The translations under genes and the position numbers were made by a program. The notes below the pieces were generated by a model that searched no databases, was not told the origin of the DNA, and worked only from the letters and a program-made list of their open reading frames with translations. This document shows, piece by piece, positions 11,050 to 24,600 of a stretch of DNA of 64,000 bases. The stretch covers positions 312,501 to 376,500 of the forward strand of contig CALNXK010000161.1 of the NCBI GenBank assembly GCA_942486035.1, written 5' to 3'. Source of the DNA: Porites lobata (Eukaryota > Cnidaria > Anthozoa > Scleractinia > Poritidae). Every line of letters starts with the position of its first letter. Position 1 is the stretch's first letter.

Positions 11050-13700
11050 AATGACACAAATTTTAGAACAGTTATTCAGTAATCTGACTCCGTTTCAAAC
11101 CGGTGTCATTTCAGTCCAGAAATTTTGAGTGAACTGAATTCAAAAAGTGCCTGGTTAAAGGAGCTGTGTCACGAAATTCAGTCAAATTAGGAAATTACAA
11201 AATGCCCATTAAGTTAAGAGAAACAAAAAAAAAATAAAATAAAACTCTAAAGGAAGGTTAAAATAACATAGCAGAAACAACAAATGCCATGGATGGGCAA
11301 AACTGAGGAAGACTGAAACAGACGGAAATTAAGGTTTTTGAAAACTGTTCAGCCTAACAGTTTTTCAAAGTTCACCCCTGCTGCTTGCTACATTTTTGAA
11401 GGTACAGTAATAATGTTTCAATAAAGAAGCATCTTCATAGGCCAATAATGCAATTTTATTGAAAAAAGGGCAACTAAAAATCAGCAACAACAATGAGTAT
11501 ACATCTTGAACACTATTAAGTAATGGTCCAGATAAGAGGGAAAGGACCAAAACGCAGTGAACACGTCGGAATGCAAAAAGGTGCTAACTTTACTATTGTC
11601 TCTACTAAGGTTCTGATTGGTTTAAACATCAAATTTTACGATATCTTCGCAAAGCAGCATGTACATCAATCCTTTTTTTTCTATCCAACTTTCTTATAAC
11701 AAAATCTCGTCTGAGTCTAAGTAACACAGAAATCGTATGTGCGGATCATGTAAAATTGTGAACATTTCTTGGCCATTGTTTGCAACTCTTGTGATTGGTC
11801 GAAATGTTTTAACACAAAAATACACCCTTTAAAAGTGGAGTTTAAATACATTTTCTTTCGTAAACAGCCTTTTTGTAGATTTATGCACTCTCTGCGTAAA
11901 AATGAAAACATTTCTATGTGAGGAAAGCGTATTGCGCCACAACAATAGAAATTGCTTTCCTTCTTACCTGGATCATTACTTAATAGTTTATGGTATTACC
12001 CTGAGTTTTCAATCCATTTAACATGTAGAAAATATTGTTGTAAACATGCACTTAGGAGGCTAACAAGACATTCATGAAAAAAATATACATATATAATGCA
12101 GTGTTGAAGGTTTAAGTACTGTAAATCCAGTTTACAGGCTAAAATGTGTAAATTCTTAGCTGCATTTGTTGCCTTCCACAGCACTGCTTGAACTTGGTAG
12201 TTAATCTCCTTTCTATTTTTTGACTGAACCTGTCAAAGAATGATAATCAATCAACAACTGAAAATTTGCTCTACATTATGGGTTCTGCGAATAACTTGTA
12301 GGTTCACAAGTGGAGTCGAATTCGGTCTGCAATCATCCATGTTCAAGTGTCTAACAAACTCAGACAACTGTGTACCGGGAGTCCGATTTTGAAGTTCTGT
12401 TAGACAAATTAATCATAACTTTCACAAAGTTGGTGATGTTTAAAGCATTTATTTAAAAAAATTAAAACACAAGATAATCAGACAGCTTTTGCTGGCAGTG
12501 AAAAAAAATCATTCAAGAGTGGGTGCAATGCCATGTTGTCTTGGGAAACCTAACCATTTGGTTCATCAAAATCTGTCACAAGATTTGACTTTAATTTCGG
12601 TCCTATTGAATGCAGTTTTGACTGTGTCTCATTGATATTCATTTTTTTTTTATTGTTTGAGACATACAGAGTGACTAACACTAACATCTCACTAGGTGAC
12701 TAATCTATGTCTCGTGTGGATGAAATTAGTTTGAGGACCGATTTATTTTCAAGCCGTACTCAAGTATTACAAGAGGTAATTTTTCACGCAACTCTTTCCA
12801 ACAACAGTTTAAGGGATAAAATGAATGGTGGGCCATTTTTTTTCTGTTCAAAATAAAAATCTTCGTATTAAAAAAGATCAGAGATTGATTACTGACTTTT
12901 TGATTTATGAATGCCTCCACTTGACTGGACCGGAAGTTAACTTTGCGTTTGACGTCTGAAAGTTTCTTGAGCTTTTCTGCTTGGTTCTGAGATTGTTTCA
13001 AGTTCGATTGTATATATACATCCAGATACGTACTATACTGCCTTGTTGTTTTTGTTTTAACTGAATGGTCATCGTGAAATGTTACCTCACGCAGCATTCC
13101 ATTGCAAACTGGTCCAGTCAACTGGAGCCATCGATTGTACGAGAGCAGCTATTGAGTTTCCTGGATAATTGTAGAACATATATTAATTCACTGCTGATCT
13201 GAACACCAGCTTTTGTGCCCTTTCAACCCATTCACTGAAGTTTGCTATGTTTTTTTTAAAAATAATATTTGGGTTCCTTTCCCAGTTCAAAACAAGTGTT
13301 TACTTACATCATCACATGTTTAAGCACTTTGTTTAGACTTCAAGATCAGCGCAATCCTACAAGTACTACATGTACGTGCTCTGTTGTCCAGCTAAAGTCA
13401 GGAGATGAAATTTGATAGCAGCTCGTAATATGTTAAAAAAGGTCTACTTCACTTTTGTTAACACCATGTTAGAGTTTTTTGCAAACTACACATTTTGTTA
13501 CATCACGAGCACATTTGCCAAGACCAAAAAGCAAAAATAATCGCGATGATAGCTTTGAGATGCACCATTTTGATGAAGGCAGACCCTGTGGTGGGCCTTC
13601 GTGCACATCGCTTGTTCAGCGGTCGTACATGCTCATGCAAAAAAGACCCCTGTTTAAACAGTCAAAAAAGAACCTGAATACAACTGATTTAATAAGGCTT
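11050..13700. other. Non-coding stretch, no gene recognised
   Basis: The region is AT-rich and holds only short unconvincing open frames. The longest, 12726-13121 on the minus strand (131 codons), has no motif I recognise and no supporting splice or promoter signal. I see no RNA gene or clear repeat boundary here. Confidence 0.5.
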
Positions 13701-13702
13701 TA

Positions 13703-13881
13703 CAGTCAACTCTCTCTAAGATGGACACCTTTGGGACAGGCACTAGCTGTCCATCTTAGAGAGATGTCCGTCTTACAGAGAGTCAAATAAAGGGAGGAAA
13801 GAAAGGCAGGGACCAACTCTAGGTGTCCATTTTACAGAGGTGTCCGTCTTATAGAGGTGTCCGTTAAGAGAGAGTCAACTG
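13703..13881. mobile_element. Mariner-type MITE, 179 bp, TA target duplication
   Basis: The ends CAGTCAACTCTCTCTAAGAT and its inverted counterpart (ttaagagagagtcaactg) are flanked by TA on each side. The interior repeats the motif tgtccgtcttanagag. A TA duplication and CAGT-type termini fit the Tc1/mariner group. A relative lies at 57802-57988. Confidence 0.85.
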
Positions 13882-14289
13882 TATTGAGTGTGATGCTCTC
13901 TCTTAAAGAACTACAGTGACTCTACAGTGTAATCAAGCACACTATAGAACAATTTGCAGTAAATAAAGTGAATGCAAATTCATATGATACTCGTGAAAGT
14001 GCAGTTTTAGCGATGCAAGCATAAGCATAGCATGGTCCTCAACAGAGACGCATCTGCATAGCATAAGAGATTATGCGTTGGTGAGGATGGCCTTAACAGA
14101 GGCATAAGAATAAAGATATGAATAAAACATAAGCTTAAGCTGAGTTAATTAAGCTGTTAATTAAGATTTCTGTACGGCCCCATTCATATATAAGGCTTGC
14201 AGCAGCCATTTCATACTATTTCACACAAATAGCTTATGTGAAGGGAATCAAAACAGAAGACTTAAGCTTACATGTAAGCAGCACGATTA

Positions 14290-14358
14290 GCAGGATTAGC
14301 TCAGTCGGTAGAGCACTTGACTACAGAGTGGGAAGTCGCGGGTTCAATTCTCGGGACT

Positions 14359-14390
<32 letters not shown>

Positions 14391-14560
14391 AAATGAAGGT
14401 ACTCCTTTTGCACTGCAAATGGCTAGACCTTCGCACGGCTCGGATGACCACGTCAAATGGCGGTCCCGTCTCCCGTAGGACAGGAGACGTTAAAATAGTG
14501 TCCCCAATTAGTAGTTTCGTGCTAAACACATTGACACTCAAATAAAGTGCTTTTTTTCTA
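14290..14560 (+). repeat. tRNA-derived SINE
   Basis: The head resembles a tRNA gene: ggattagctcagtcggtaga (A box) and gcgggttcaattctcg (B box), 31 bases apart. Its acceptor arms do not pair properly, and it continues about 190 bases into an unrelated body ending aataaagtgctttttttct. This is the structure of a tRNA-derived SINE with internal polymerase III promoter boxes, not a working tRNA gene. Confidence 0.75.
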
Positions 14561-14780
14561 AGCTTAAATGCATAAAATATAATCTGAATATGGCTGCATG
14601 GAAATCTTTGCTTACCAGGTACATTGTACAGTATATATATGAGTTTCTTGTTAGCTTTAATCTGTTATAATGCTTCGCTACAGATAAATATCGTACCTCA
14701 CTGTAAAGACTGGTCCATTTTCTGCTTTGATTTAGCCGACGATCTTGTTCCCTGTAGAATTAAGTTCGCAAAAACTCGCT

Positions 14781-14863
14781 TCGGGTTCGTCACGCAAAAA
14801 AGGTATTCCTCTCCAGGAATGATTGCGTGACGAACCCGTAAGAACGTCTGCATGGGAGGCTAG
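14781..14863. mobile_element. Relic of a transposon end related to the nested 5.7-kb element
   Basis: The stretch gcgtgacgaacccgtaagaa followed by cgtctgcatgggaggctag resembles the right terminus of the nested element at 48976-49067 (gcgtgacgagcgaatccca, then cgtctacggggaggcta). An inverted copy of its inner part (cgggttcgtcacgca) lies at 14784-14798, so this is probably a tiny deletion derivative. Confidence 0.5.
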
Positions 14864-14869
14864 AAAACC

Positions 14870-16541
14870 ACACGATTCAAAAAAGTGTTGTATAATTTGT
14901 AAGAAGAAGAACAAAAAAAGGCAATCTATTGATAAATTAACGCTCCCTTGCAAATATGACTGCCTGAAAAGTCCTGATTCTTTTCAAGGAAAACGTCTGT
15001 TCAAGTTCGAAAACATCATGGCGCAAAATTTTTAATGTACGTTATGTAACTGAACTGATATGTCCCAAATTGTGCCCAGACCTCGACCGACGAAAAGTAA
15101 ATTTTGGTTGCTATCGACTCCATCGTAGATCATCGTACAGCGACAAGGAATTTCATATTGGTTAATTTAACCCTCGGACTTACACGCAAATTCATACCTC
15201 CACCGTGGTACAAGACGGGGGGGGGTTGATGGAACCCCTCCCCAGAGTTATGTTGCAGTATTTCGAAACGATTTTACCTTCAGCGGAAAGCCTTTGATCT
15301 TCTCAACAAGATGAGGTATATTTTATGGATGGTGGCGCTGCTGGAGGCCTGTGATGTCACTCACAATGGTCGCCATCTTGGATTTTACTAAGAATTAGAA
15401 ATCAGGGGAAAACCGCGAGAAATGGTAATTTTTTGTGCTTAACATGTAAAGTAACACATGAAAAAGCACTTTGCATCATTTCATCCACAAGCTTTACTTT
15501 TTGTTGAAAGAAGTTGAAAAAACATGCATTTTCACTCAAAAATGGCTTGACCACCTGCTACTTATGACGTCATATCTCGTAACCATAAAAACTTATCTCA
15601 AGATGCGCGCGAGGGATAAACAAACAGCTACCGTGAAAACGTCAGATGCTGATTTTTTATAGTCTTGGAAAAAAATATAAAAACCTCAAAGGCGGGTGGC
15701 AACCAACCCATTCAATGAACGTAGCTTCTTAGTCAAAGCCAGTCAATGAAGGGGAATATCCTACTGCTTTGAGCAATAAATAAGTTAGCAAATCTAATCC
15801 AAAAGCAAGCGGTATAAGAACCGAACATGTGTCTACGTGTAGCCGACACCTAAGCATTCCGCCCCACGCGAGAAAAACAACTTCTGGAACCACGACTGGG
15901 TATGCATGGCCTGGCTGTGCCAGGCTCTTAGATAGTAGGAACGTGGAGAAAATAAGGTCAAGGGGAAATAGGGCGGGCGTGATCTGGGGAAGAGGGCGGC
16001 AGTGGAAAAGCCTTCTCTCTTCGCAGCCTCCGTGCAATTTTCTCATCAGCTTTCACGATCTCTCTGCGCATTACTATCTTGGAGACTGGAACAGGCTACC
16101 ATTACCAAACAACCCAAATTACAGATCTAAATTAATAACAAAAATAAAGTAAACCTATTCTAAACATTGTTTTCCTGATTTATATTTTTCGTTTGTTTGT
16201 TTTTGTAATGGCTTTGTCCAAGGACAATTGGCACACCTACCCAGCTTACCGTTGCTACGAGCAATTCATCAGTGCTGGTAAAAAATTCAAGTTAAACCCA
16301 TACCCTTTTCCTACAATAATAGGTGTCAATATAAAAAATCACAAATTATCAATCTTCCGTAGTTTGATGCTAGCACTAGAAATGCTGATATTCGAGTTTT
16401 AGAGCCCATTCTCGGAGCAGGTCAAAGCGAAACGAGAAACGAGAAGAAGCGAACATAAACGTGCGCGCGCGACGTTCGCGACACGCCGGTTTAAAATTCA
16501 CGCTGGCCGTTATGTTTTGATTATCCCCAAAAGTTGAAAAC
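14870..16541. other. Non-coding stretch between the SINE region and the PLC-like pseudogene
   Basis: No reading frame here shows a domain I recognise. The overlapping open frames at 15729-16152 on both strands have no motifs. Around 15215 there is a short G-run followed by a moderately GC-rich stretch that may be an old repeat. Confidence 0.4.
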
Positions 16542-18260
16542 TTATGTCCTTTCCAACCTCTTTTGTTTTATGAGGGGAAGGAAAGGTGCAATATTCAGCC
16601 AAACTGTCTTTCCTTTAACTGCCTGCTTAAGCCGCTGATGTTCATAACCATTGTGAAGAACACAGAATTCCATATTTTCTGGACAAGATGGTTTAGAATA
16701 TTTGTCCAAATCTGAGCTGATGTTCAATCGGGTCTTGTCCACTTTTAAAACGCACGCAAAATAATGCTTTTCAGCGCAGCTGGTCACGTGCCATCTCTCC
16801 TCAGCCGAAAGAATGACGCAAGAGGAGTAAGTGATTGGTTGCCTCGGTTCACCCTCAGCCCAGGTAAATACAGCTGTTTTCATGAGTTTTGCATTGATTT
16901 GATCAGCGCTTGGAATAGCAACTCCACACAATAAATACTTCTTAAAATCCAAAATTGTTCCAGCCTTCTTTGGTCCGTTCCAAAATGGTCCGTAGTTAGT
17001 GCTATCGCTATAAATTCTAATGATCTCGTCACTTTTTCCAGCTGCTGAGCAGTCGTTAAGCTGTGATAAGAAGCCTTTGACATTATAGCCTTGGGTCCAA
17101 AATTGGCTGTGAACATATTGTCCTGAACGATCATCTGGATCAATAAAAATCACCGTTTTCTTTAAGCGCCGCATTTCTCGCATGCTCGGCCATCTTCCTG
17201 AAAATTTAACTTTCAAATCACTTGGTGTCAGCACCTTATTTCCAAAATAGTCTCTAATTAACTTGTTTATTGTCGATTTATCGTGGGGGTTTGTGTGATC
17301 ATCGAAGTAAATTTGAATTATTTCATTTCTGTTCCTTGGCTTCTGAGTCCATTCCTATATTTCACTCATTCCCTCTGTTAACTCCTTGTCCCATGGCGAG
17401 CAGCCTATTTTAAAATCCCCGTTGCCATGGCTCATACGAATCTTACCAAAACAATTCCACAGGTCAATTTCAAGATGGCGCACACCCACGTTGAGCTTGT
17501 CAGTAAAGCTGAATTCCTGCTTGGCTACTGAGATGCAGACTTGGTCATCTTTTACCGGCCATTGGCAATCGTCCAAATCACCATAACCGCTTGCTCTATT
17601 ATTAAAAGCATTATGAGCCCCCAGAAATTGCACACGATTAACAGGGATGTCGATTTGAAGTTCTCTTTGAGTCTTCAAGGCGTATTGAAGCCAAGATGAA
17701 ATCCTAGCGGTACCTTGAAGGCAAATTCCATGAAATCCGCAGTTAGAGCAGTTCCCACATTTACTAAGCTGATCGCACTGAGCTGTATTTCCATTTCGAT
17801 GACGCAGAGATCGGTTGTTTTTTCCATCCTGTGATCGAAGGTGAAACTTCATGCCACCAGTGCGGCTTTTACGGACGTAGACGCTAAGATATCTATCCTT
17901 CAAAGGTCCCTGTTCAATCTGATACAAAACATGTAGCTTGTAAAGCACTGAAGAAGGCGACCGGGTATTTTTCGCGCAGTCTAGAATTCTTCTAAGTTTT
18001 ATAATCTTAATGCCACCACTGTAACGTTGAATTCCAAACTCCGCGGCCTCGTTTAAAATGAGGGCTTCCTGCTGCGACAGGTGTTGCTTGTTCAGTTTGT
18101 TGAGCACTTTCTCCAGTGCTAGATCTTTCTTCTGGACTGGATCTCGTCGATTTAATCAAGTTGAAGTCGTTATCCGTATTGTAGAAACGAAGAAAAACGA
18201 TATAGCAATGTTGAAGAAGGAGACCAGACCTCTGACGTCTAAAATACGGTCAAAATTCAT
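16542..18260 (-). pseudogene. PI-PLC-X-like phosphodiesterase with two in-frame stop codons
   Basis: One minus-strand frame runs 573 codons from an ATG at 18260 to the stop at 16542, interrupted only by TGA at 18156-18158 (codon 35) and TAG at 17355-17357 (codon 302). The start encodes a hydrophobic signal or anchor (LVSFFNIAISFFFVSTI). After a Cys-rich patch (CDQLSKCGNCSNCGFHGIC) comes the PI-PLC-X core: FLGAHNAFN with His216, and HLEIDLW to RMSHGN with His278, matching the two catalytic His positions of the family. The second half keeps GRWPSMREM and FIDPDD, and a WAEGEPRQP to CVILSAEERWH tail. There are no introns. The protein is conserved on both sides of each stop, and both stops are one C-to-T change from a sense codon (CGA, CAG). 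I favour a young pseudogene or null allele; sequencing error or readthrough remain possible. Confidence 0.8.
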
Positions 18261-21006
18261 TTTTGATTTCTGAAAATGCAACTATAAACTCAGCCTTTTT
18301 TTATAGCAGGTGGTAAAAGTTACCTGACCCCACGAAAGCAAGGGTGACATTCGTTTACAGGTACTAAACAGTTATTTTAAGTGCAATGGTTTTCAAGCCC
18401 ATCAGACTTCTTCGTAATATCAAGTGCACATAAATTTGCAAAGCTGTTCAAATTAGTACGTAAAAATAAACTTTGCAAGACATACACACGACACCGATAG
18501 GACCCAAACAGAGCGGGGTCGTAGCCGTTTTATTTCTCTGAAATTGATTTGGCATACTTAATATCTATAAATCATTTTAAAATATCAATGCAAAATTAAA
18601 AGAAGTAGACGCGATTTTGTTTGAAATGTAGGGTCCACTTAAGCACTAATTTTGCAAAAATTTTACCATCAGTAAGATCGGGTTGTTCCATGTTATTGCC
18701 GAATGATAGCTGTTGTTATTCATAAAGTTCCGTAGCCATCATGTTATCATAGGTCAATGGACCTTTTTTTAATAACAAAGCCACCTTAACTGAGGTCAGA
18801 AGTGCCTATTTTTTTCTGCCGCTCTGCGGTAAAAGCCTGCATGGACTTTTACAAGCGCAGTCATCGATAAATCCCGTTGACTCGCCTTGCCCTTGATTTC
18901 TATTGTCATTTCAACTGTAAATATATCCGAAATAAGCGTTAGCATTTCAAAACATGTTTTTTTTCCTCCAAAGCGCTTGTGTTTCAAAGAAACGACGGGC
19001 TCTGGCGACGAGAAGTCCGCGATCTATGACGTGCCTCCGTTTCCGAGACTTGATCCATTCAAAAATCGAGTGTCTTTCAGCTAAATGCTTCTCGCTGGTT
19101 AAGTTTACGTTACGTTCGCCTTACGTTGAACGCAATGACAAATAGGTCAATCCTTTGCTTTAAAAAAGCTTATTGAAAGACATGAGTGCTTTGGACAGGG
19201 AATACGTCTCAACCCAGAAGCTATCAGGGAATTTCTCTAATCGTCCATCCTTCCGCTAGACTACTTCTGGGCTGCCGGGTTTCAAGAGAATCAAATCGAC
19301 CTAGGAGGCGGGGGAACGGGTTGGGAAGCGGCGAGAAAAAATATAAATAATATTTTATCAGAAACACTTGTGAAGACGCTGCAAACTGTTTACTATCCAT
19401 GTGGTCAAGAATTGAGGGGAGAATTCTGGATAATGTGAAACCCTCCATGACTTTCGCGATCTGACATACCAACGAACTCTCTGGTCTTAAAAATCGTTCT
19501 CGATACTGTTGTTGGCTTCTGCCGGGTGTGAAGACAGGCAGTTTACAATCCTGCATTCGCTACTTTAGAAACGAGAAGAGAACTGGAGCCGAAATATGTC
19601 CCGCAATTGTTTCTGGGATAGCTACTGGGGACGCACAGGTCAGCTATTGGTCAATTTTTTCCCTTTCTCCTGTAACAGTCCCAGAAGTCTTTGCAAGGGT
19701 TAACTCGATCCACTTTCCTTCCAGTGTCTAAAGTGTCGAATTCGACAAAGGTGGGGATAGACAAACGCCACGAACTGTAACATCTAAAGTGAGGCATTCG
19801 GGGCGGTGGGATCGGGAGACTAAAAAAAATCGTGATTAGCTTTAGCTGGTGTTCCCACGAATTAATAACAGAGTTCTATGAAGCCTCTCCTTAAACGAGC
19901 AAGGCTGCCGTCATTTTGAAGCAAAAGATCTGCAAGATGTTCCTATCTCCGTACAATTTTTTCAAAAAAAAAAATTAACGAACAATGTAACAGAATTATT
20001 TAACTTTAAAACACCGTTATTTGTGGGAAACATCATGGAATTTGGTCAATACTATGGATCATCTTGGCTGAAAAAATCAAGAAATCAAGTGGTCATAACA
20101 TCTTCAGGATCATTTATAAGAAAAGTTGAGTTAAGCAGTATTTTAGAGAGCACTATAAGCCAATCATAATTTTTGATTTCTTCCACGATTGTAAATAGCT
20201 TTTGAAAAGTGAATTACATCCTTTCATTTATTATGTGTTGTCTATCGTATTTTTAAAATTAAATTTTATTTTTGTCAATATAATAACAACAACAACAACA
20301 ACAACAAAAATAATACTAATAATAGCCGAATTTTCGAAAACATTCCTCGAAAAGGCCCAGACTGTTTGCATAGAAATCTGGCAATAACCAACCAGGCCTG
20401 AAGAGAGTCACCTTATGGCTAAGAGCTGAATTTCTATCACCCAATCTTGCTTTAACACTTGGTGGTGACAAGAGAAACTTATCACATCACAATCTATCTA
20501 TTTATAGTGTCTCCAATTACCTTTGATCTTAAACAGAAGACACTCAGGCTCATTCGCTTCTAACCCAAGCTATCAGCTTTAACCCGCTTGCAAGGGTAAC
20601 TCTCGCACAGGCTACCCTCCCTTCTTTCAAACAGGCTCTTAGATCCCGCGAAAATTAGCAGCAATAAGGTAAATTTAGGTCTTCACTATTTTATGGTACT
20701 TTTCTGTATAATTTTAAACAACACTCTGATGCCATCTGACTAGTGTACAAGAGTCCCTTTATGTTTCTAAACGCAAAAAAACGTATATCTTTACGATCCG
20801 TGTCTTCACGAGAATGATGTGGCGATTAACACAAACGGGTTTTTGTCGTAAACGATCTGCAGAGTGAACAAGCAGGTAAACGGAAGAATAGTGGAAGCCG
20901 CGGACAAAAACGCTTGTACACGGATTTATGTGGACATGGGCTAAAGCAATGTAGGTACAAGTCTAGGATGGTCCAGCTTCTTTACGCCCGTTGCTCCTTG
21001 CTTCTG
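18261..21006. other. Intergenic stretch, no gene recognised
   Basis: No domain is recognisable in either strand. A trinucleotide (AAC)n microsatellite lies at about 20284-20307. The open frames at 18887-19145, 19224-19556 and 20202-20387 have no motifs and look accidental. Confidence 0.45.
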
Positions 21007-21185
21007 CTAATAAATTAGTATCTCCTCCTGCATAGTTACCACCTTTATGTCTACCTCCTTCTTCTTCTTCCGCCTTTTTTCTCTTTTCACTTTTAAAATT
21101 GCACGAGCGGAGTAAATCACCAACACAACAACAACAACTCCCGAGGCGGAACCACCAGTAATGATAAGAATCATCTTAAGATCGT
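21007..21185 (-). CDS. Convertase exon 13: membrane anchor and cytoplasmic tail
   Basis: 179 nt ending in TAA. A single helix (MILIITGGSASGVVVVVLVI and a few more residues) is followed by a strongly basic stretch (KVKREKRRKKKK) and a tail ending EEILIY. The topology is type I: protease outside or in the lumen, a 32-residue tail inside. The Tyr and acidic residues could act in sorting, which is inference. Confidence 0.92.
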
Positions 21186-21575
21186 CTACGGAAAAAATCA
21201 CACAAAACAAGGGTATCGTTAAACAAGATGAATCACTTTCATAGCGGCGGACTCAACTATTGCGAGGAACTGTCCAAAAGGCATTCAGGATAACAACGTC
21301 ACCTTGAGACGCAAAGCGACCGATTCAACGACAGTAGTAATGTGGAAAAGTTGATTTGCACACACCATAAGGTGCGCGTTCATGACAACACAGTCTCCAA
21401 ACTGTAAAGAAACCCATTTGCTCCACTGAATTTTTTCTGAATACTACGCGCGAAATGATTGGTCGTTACTCATGATCTGTCAGAGTAAATACACGCGAAT
21501 GACTTCACAGAAAAATTGTATTCCCTGCTTTCTCGAAAGTAGCGTACAGTTTACAAGATGTTTGCGTTACTCCCC

Positions 21576-21613
<38 letters not shown>

Positions 21614-21652
21614 CGCTGTGAAGGGTATGGTTTTCAAGCAGTTTACTCTAGG

Positions 21653-21691
<39 letters not shown>

Positions 21692-24600
21692 GTATCATTT
21701 TTCAGGAAACTGATCAGTTGGTTGAAGATTTTATCTTGACTAGGGATTGTGGTATATGGTTTTGTTTTGACCTAGACTGTGCTAGTGACCTCAGTAGTTT
21801 CTGGAAAACAGCTACTCTAGGATAGGGGGGATTTGGGGAGTTTACTCTAGTATAGGGTAGAAAATTCAGCTGAACTAGCTCTGGTATAGGTCAAGGGTTC
21901 CAGGGTCCCACCCAGAAATTCCTAAAGTCCCCCCCGGCATTACTCATTATTTTTACTGAATTAAGCAAGCAGAGGCTGCCACGAAATTTGCTCTTGGCGA
22001 CTTCAAAACATTCGTCAACCAACTGCAACAAATCGAGCTCTACTTTTCTGTTCATTGTATGAAGCAAAGAAAAAAATGCGATGTGTTCGTTCAGTCACAG
22101 ATCAGAGAAAATGGCGTCAAAATGAGGTAAGAACATCAATGGTTCAGGCCGATCACCACACTTTGAAGTCATTTGCTGTCTTTCAGTGAACAGTCGCAGG
22201 ACAAGATAGAATCTTTTACTTGAATGGAAGCCTTTAGGGGTTTGCTACACATTTAAGAAGGTAATGCCGCTTCTTCAGTGCTAAGCAAATATCCTCTGCG
22301 TACCCATAACTTAGTTGTCGCCGCTAAGCCGTCTATCGTCTGTTAATTGACTGTGTTTTAAAACATTTTTTCCCTTGACCTTACTGTAGCATCGATCGAA
22401 TTGGTCATGTTTCGAATAGAAAACGACAAGAAGTTTGGCCTACCAGGTTTTGAAGATGGCTGTGTTGTTGTAGCAGGCAAAGTGTGGCTTGAATATGTTG
22501 CAGGGTGAACAATCATAGAAATTGTCGGAACATGTAGGTTCTTTGATAGGGGATCCTTCTCTGTTCCGTACAGAATCAGCGACCAACTGTAAAGAATACC
22601 TTAAACGGACAATTAAAAATAAGAAGGTAGTCAGAAAAATATTAAATGAGGTCACTGGGAGAAATTCCTATTCATAAACAAGAGTTTCATTATCCACTTA
22701 AATCAAGATTTAGGTAACTGGTTTTAACGAAAGCGAAATTCTTCTGGAAAGGAACCTCTTGATTATATAATGAAGAAAAAACCCTAAAAATACCGTCTGT
22801 ACAATTCTGGCCAAGTTACTGACAGCAGCGTGGAAGTAACTAGTAAGCATGTTTCTCCACTCCACTGCGGTTTGTTCACACCTTCCATTCGAGTTTCTGG
22901 ATTATTCGAGCTAAAATTCAATTTCCCCAGAAATTTCGAAATATGGAGACTTCAACTCGCTATATAATCTAGTTAACTGAGGTAGCCGCCGCTCGGTTAG
23001 AGAGGTTAGTAGCCTGCGTAGTAGTCGTTTTCGTTTTCATTATGCGCCATGCCGCACCAAGCGAGGGAAGCGCGGAAGAGCCGCTAGTGCTCCTTTCACC
23101 TCACGCACTGGCAGTGCGTCTTCCGTGCCTCTCTTGCTTGGGTAAAAGGAAACGGAAATGATTGGTACGCAGTCTATCCAGTTCATTGACCCCAGGCTTT
23201 TGAATGAACGGCAGGCTCGGATTCAAACCCCAGCCAGGCCACAACCAGGGACTTTCAAAAACCCTGTTATAAGATCACGTATCACTTACACTTTGTAAAA
23301 TAGTCTATTTATTGGGCGGCAACGTTGAGCCGTTGGCCTTGACACCTTAATCTTCCTTTCAATAGAACCCAGGCAGTCAGTATGGAAATGCATTGTCAAA
23401 TCCCGTAACCATTCAAAGTGGCGTGTTTCAGGGGAGTTTTCTTGGGGCTGGTATTATATATTTACGCTATAAACTGATGATTTTCTATCTTGCATTCTAT
23501 TTCAGTTTTCCAGCGCAATGATGTATGCTGACGACAAAGTGATCTACTTTACTTCAAAAAAATATGTCCAAACTTAAGTTGACGTTGAATTTGGAACTAG
23601 TTAATCTCTCAAAGTAGCTAGAACTTAACAAGCTTATATGCAACGTAAAGAAGAAAAAATGAATGGTTTTCGGTAGGCGGCAAGGTCTTGCCTCGCAGAA
23701 CAGTGACACTTTCGATCCAAATGTCCATGGTCAATCTATTAAGAGCACGAATGCTTTTAAATATCTAGGCGTTGTATCGGATATAGTTTCTTCCTTTACC
23801 ACGGCGGAGCTACTGATCTACCAATGAAATCGTTACCAGTTTGGGTTGACAGCCAAATCTTGATGTAGAGTTTCTACTATTCTTCTTTTATCTTTTTAAA
23901 AGCATTATTGTCAGTCTTTCTTTCTTTGTAGTTTTTACACAGCAGGAATTATATTGATAGCACTTTTCTCTTAAACTGACGCAGTTAACCTTGGTAAATG
24001 TGCATTATAATGCATTATCGGCGCTTTACCTGATTGGTTCATTCTATGAATTCCAACCAATCACGTTACTTTGCTTACGCTGGAAAAGCGATAATTTACG
24101 TACAGTAGCGTTGCAGCTAGTGGAGTACATGCATTTTGTTCTTTTTACATAAACATGGTCGAAAACGAAAAGACGTTAATACCGACAACTGGAACCCGAA
24201 AATTTGCAATTTGCGACAAAACTAGCAGCATTTTTTCAGCTCTTAGGAAATGGTGCAACAATGAAAGCACAACGTTGACTTGAATTTTTTTCCCCAGTTC
24301 AGCTATTAAAATGAAACAATTCTACGCTGTAGTAAAATCGAAAAAAGCTTTAAGGGTACTATTAAACATCAGGGGCGACACATCAGCAACTGATCAAGAC
24401 TGTAGACACTTCATCTATAATCAGCAAAGAGGGGTAGAGACATTTGCAAGACGGTGTTTCTTGAAATTTTGTATGTGACTAAGTTCAAACTGAACAAATA
24501 TGTAGCTATTACTGTCGACAATTTTCCAAGATTGATTAGTTTTAGGCCCCGTCCACACGTATCCGGATATTTTGGAAGAAGTAGTAAGAAGTAGGCGAAA

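Noticed and set aside
12726..13121. 131-codon minus-strand open frame
   Set aside because: No recognisable motif and ordinary AT-rich composition; likely chance.
14292..14364. tRNA gene
   Set aside because: A and B boxes are present but the acceptor stem does not pair and the homology continues into a SINE body.
15729..16152. Overlapping open frames of 105 and 107 codons on opposite strands
   Set aside because: Neither has a motif or splice context; open frames on both strands suggest composition rather than coding.
22440..22655. 71-codon frame across convertase exon 12
   Set aside because: It is in the wrong register; the phase-compatible frame gives the expected P-domain ending LILYGT.
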